Shown here in pieces: positions 28,413 to 30,000 of a stretch of DNA of 30,000 bases. The DNA lies in assembly GCA_030141605.1 (NCBI GenBank), contig JAQGDQ010001223.1, positions 1 through 30,000 on the forward strand, in the 5' to 3' direction. This stretch comes from Tubiluchus corallicola (lineage: Eukaryota > Priapulida > Priapulimorpha > Priapulimorphida > Tubiluchidae). Under the pieces are notes generated by a model. The model did not search any database. It was given only the letters and a program-made list of their open reading frames with translations, and was not told the DNA's origin. Position 1 is the first letter of the stretch. Every line of letters begins with the position of its first letter. Made by a program: the position numbers and the translations under genes.

Positions 28413-30000
28413 TAACTGATGAAAATACTATGCAATGTTAATTATGAATTGTTCCACTTATCTGGAGGAGGACTCGACAGCTCAATGCTCCTTCCTCCTC
28501 CTCACAGTAACTCGTTTAGATAACTGATGAAAATACCATGTAATGTTAATTATGAATTGTTCCACTTATCTGGAGGAGGACTCGACAGCTCAATGCTCCT
28601 TCCCCCTCCTCACAGTAACTCATTTAGATAACTGATGAAAATACCATGTAATGTTAATTGTCAATTGTTCCACTTATCTGGAGGAGGACTCGAAAGCTCA
28701 ATGCTCCTTCCCCCTCCTCACAGTAACTCGTTTAGATAACTGATGAAAATACTATGTAATGTTAATTCTCAATTGTTCCACTTATCTGGAGGAGGACTCG
28801 AAAGCTCAATGCTCCTTCCTCCTCCTCACAGTAACTCGTTTAGATAACTGATGAAAATACCATGTAATGTTAATTATGAATTGTTCCACTTATCTGGAGG
28901 AGGACTCGAGCTCAATGCTCTTCCTCCTCCTGTAACTCATTTAGATAACTGATGAAAATACCATGTAATGTTAATTATGAATTGTTCCACTTATCTGGAG
29001 GAGGACTCGAAAGCTCAATGCTCCTTCCTCCTCCTCACAGTAACTCATTTAGATAACTGATGAAATTGTATATGTTAATTGTCAATTGTTCCACTTATCC
29101 GGAGGAGGACTCGAAAGCTTAATGCTCCTTCCCCCTCCTCACAGTAACTCATTTAGATAACTGATGAAATTACTATGCAATGTTAATTGTCAATTGTTCC
29201 ACTTATCTGGAGGAGGACTCGAAAGCTCAATGCTCCTTCCTCCTCCTCACAGTAACTCGTTTAGATAACTGATGAAAATACCATGTAATGTTAATTATCA
29301 ATTGTTCCACTTATCTGGAGGAGCACTCGAAAGCTGAATGCTCCTTCCTCCTCCTCACAGTAACTCGTTCAGATAACTGATGAAAATGTAATGTTAATTG
29401 TCAATTGTTCCACTTATCTGGAGGAGGACTCGAAAGCTCAATGCTCCTTCCTCCTCCTCACAGTAACTCGTTTAGATAACTGATGAAAATACCATGTAAT
29501 GTTAATTGTCAATTGTTCCACTTATCTGGAGGAGGACTCGAAAGCTCAATGCTCCTTCCTCCTCCTCACAGTAACTCGTTTAGATAACTGATGAAAATAC
29601 CATGTAATGTTAATTCTCAATTGTTCCACTTATCTGGAGGAGGACTCGAAAGCTCAATGCTCCTTCCTCCTCCTCACAGTAACTCATTTAGATAACTGAT
29701 GAAATTACTATGCAATGTTAATTCTCAATTGTTCCACTTATCTGGAGGAGGACTCGAAAGCTCAATGCTCCTTCCTCCTCCTCACAGTAACTCATTTAGA
29801 TAACTGATGAAATTACTATGCAATGTTAATTCTCAATTGTTCCACTTATCTGGAGGAGGACTCGAAAGCTCAATGCTCCTTCCTCCTCCTCACAGTAACT
29901 CATTTAGATAACTGATGAAATTACTATGCAATGTTAATTATCAATTGTTCCACTTATCCGGAGGAGGACTCGAAAGCTTAATGCTCCTTCCCCCTCCTCA
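28413..30000. repeat. 108 bp tandem repeat, about 15 copies, runs off the window
   Basis: The unit contains AACTGATGAAAATACCATGT, AATTGTTCCACTTATCTGG, GAGGAGGACTCGAAAGCTCA and ATGCTCCTTCCTCCTCCTCA. Within each unit GGAGGAGGA and TCCTCCTCC can pair as a nine-base stem around a loop of about 20 bases. Units vary by short deletions (near 28906, 29064 and 29383). The array lies 5' of the - strand gene and is cut by the window edge. Confidence 0.95.

Overview
The window looks like nuclear DNA of an invertebrate animal. Its genes have introns with GT/AG junctions, and there are no bacterial-style operons. A 5S rRNA-like sequence has the general metazoan form, and the DNA is AT-rich and crowded with microsatellites, minisatellites and transposon relics. 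I cannot fix the phylum from sequence alone. By eye, roughly two fifths of the window is tandem repeat.

Two genes point towards each other. On the + strand, 5759-5931 and 8419-8540 are the last two coding exons of UNC119, a carrier for lipid-modified proteins. Their phases match and the earlier exons are not in view. On the - strand, six phase-matched exons from 28098 down to 21326 give a 221-residue reading frame. It resembles the small vertebrate nuclear protein HCFC1R1 (host cell factor C1 regulator 1) in two blocks. Both genes were reconstructed by hand from splice signals and reading frame. A weaker candidate, a membrane-protein exon or retrocopy, lies at 42-473.

Layout: 0-5.3 kb holds a membrane ORF, a long perfect (AG)n, three copies of a dispersed repeat (one inverted), GA and AT tracts, and a 5'-truncated 5S-headed retroelement. 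5.3-9.3 kb holds the UNC119 3' end, with one tandem array touching each of its two exons, and an intron with transposon relics. 9.9-17.3 kb is a block of five unrelated minisatellites (87, 35, 43, 80 and 49 bp units) between the two gene ends. 17.5-20.3 kb holds transposon relics and a dispersed repeat. 20.3-28.1 kb is the - strand gene, with arrays in its probable 3' UTR (37 bp) and introns (48 bp, about 145 bp, trinucleotide), a full-length 5S-headed element and a pogo-like MITE. From 28.4 kb to the edge runs a 108 bp array.

The most notable pattern is that three independent tandem arrays are built from the edge of a coding exon plus adjoining non-coding DNA. One multiplies a 3' splice site with the start of a UNC119 exon (88 bp unit). 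One multiplies the UNC119 stop codon and 3' UTR, poly(A) signals included (133 bp unit). One multiplies the end of exon 2 and the 5' splice site of the - strand gene (about 145 bp unit). The result is a row of decoy splice and polyadenylation signals beside each true one. Several otherwise unrelated arrays also carry a short inverted repeat in every unit.
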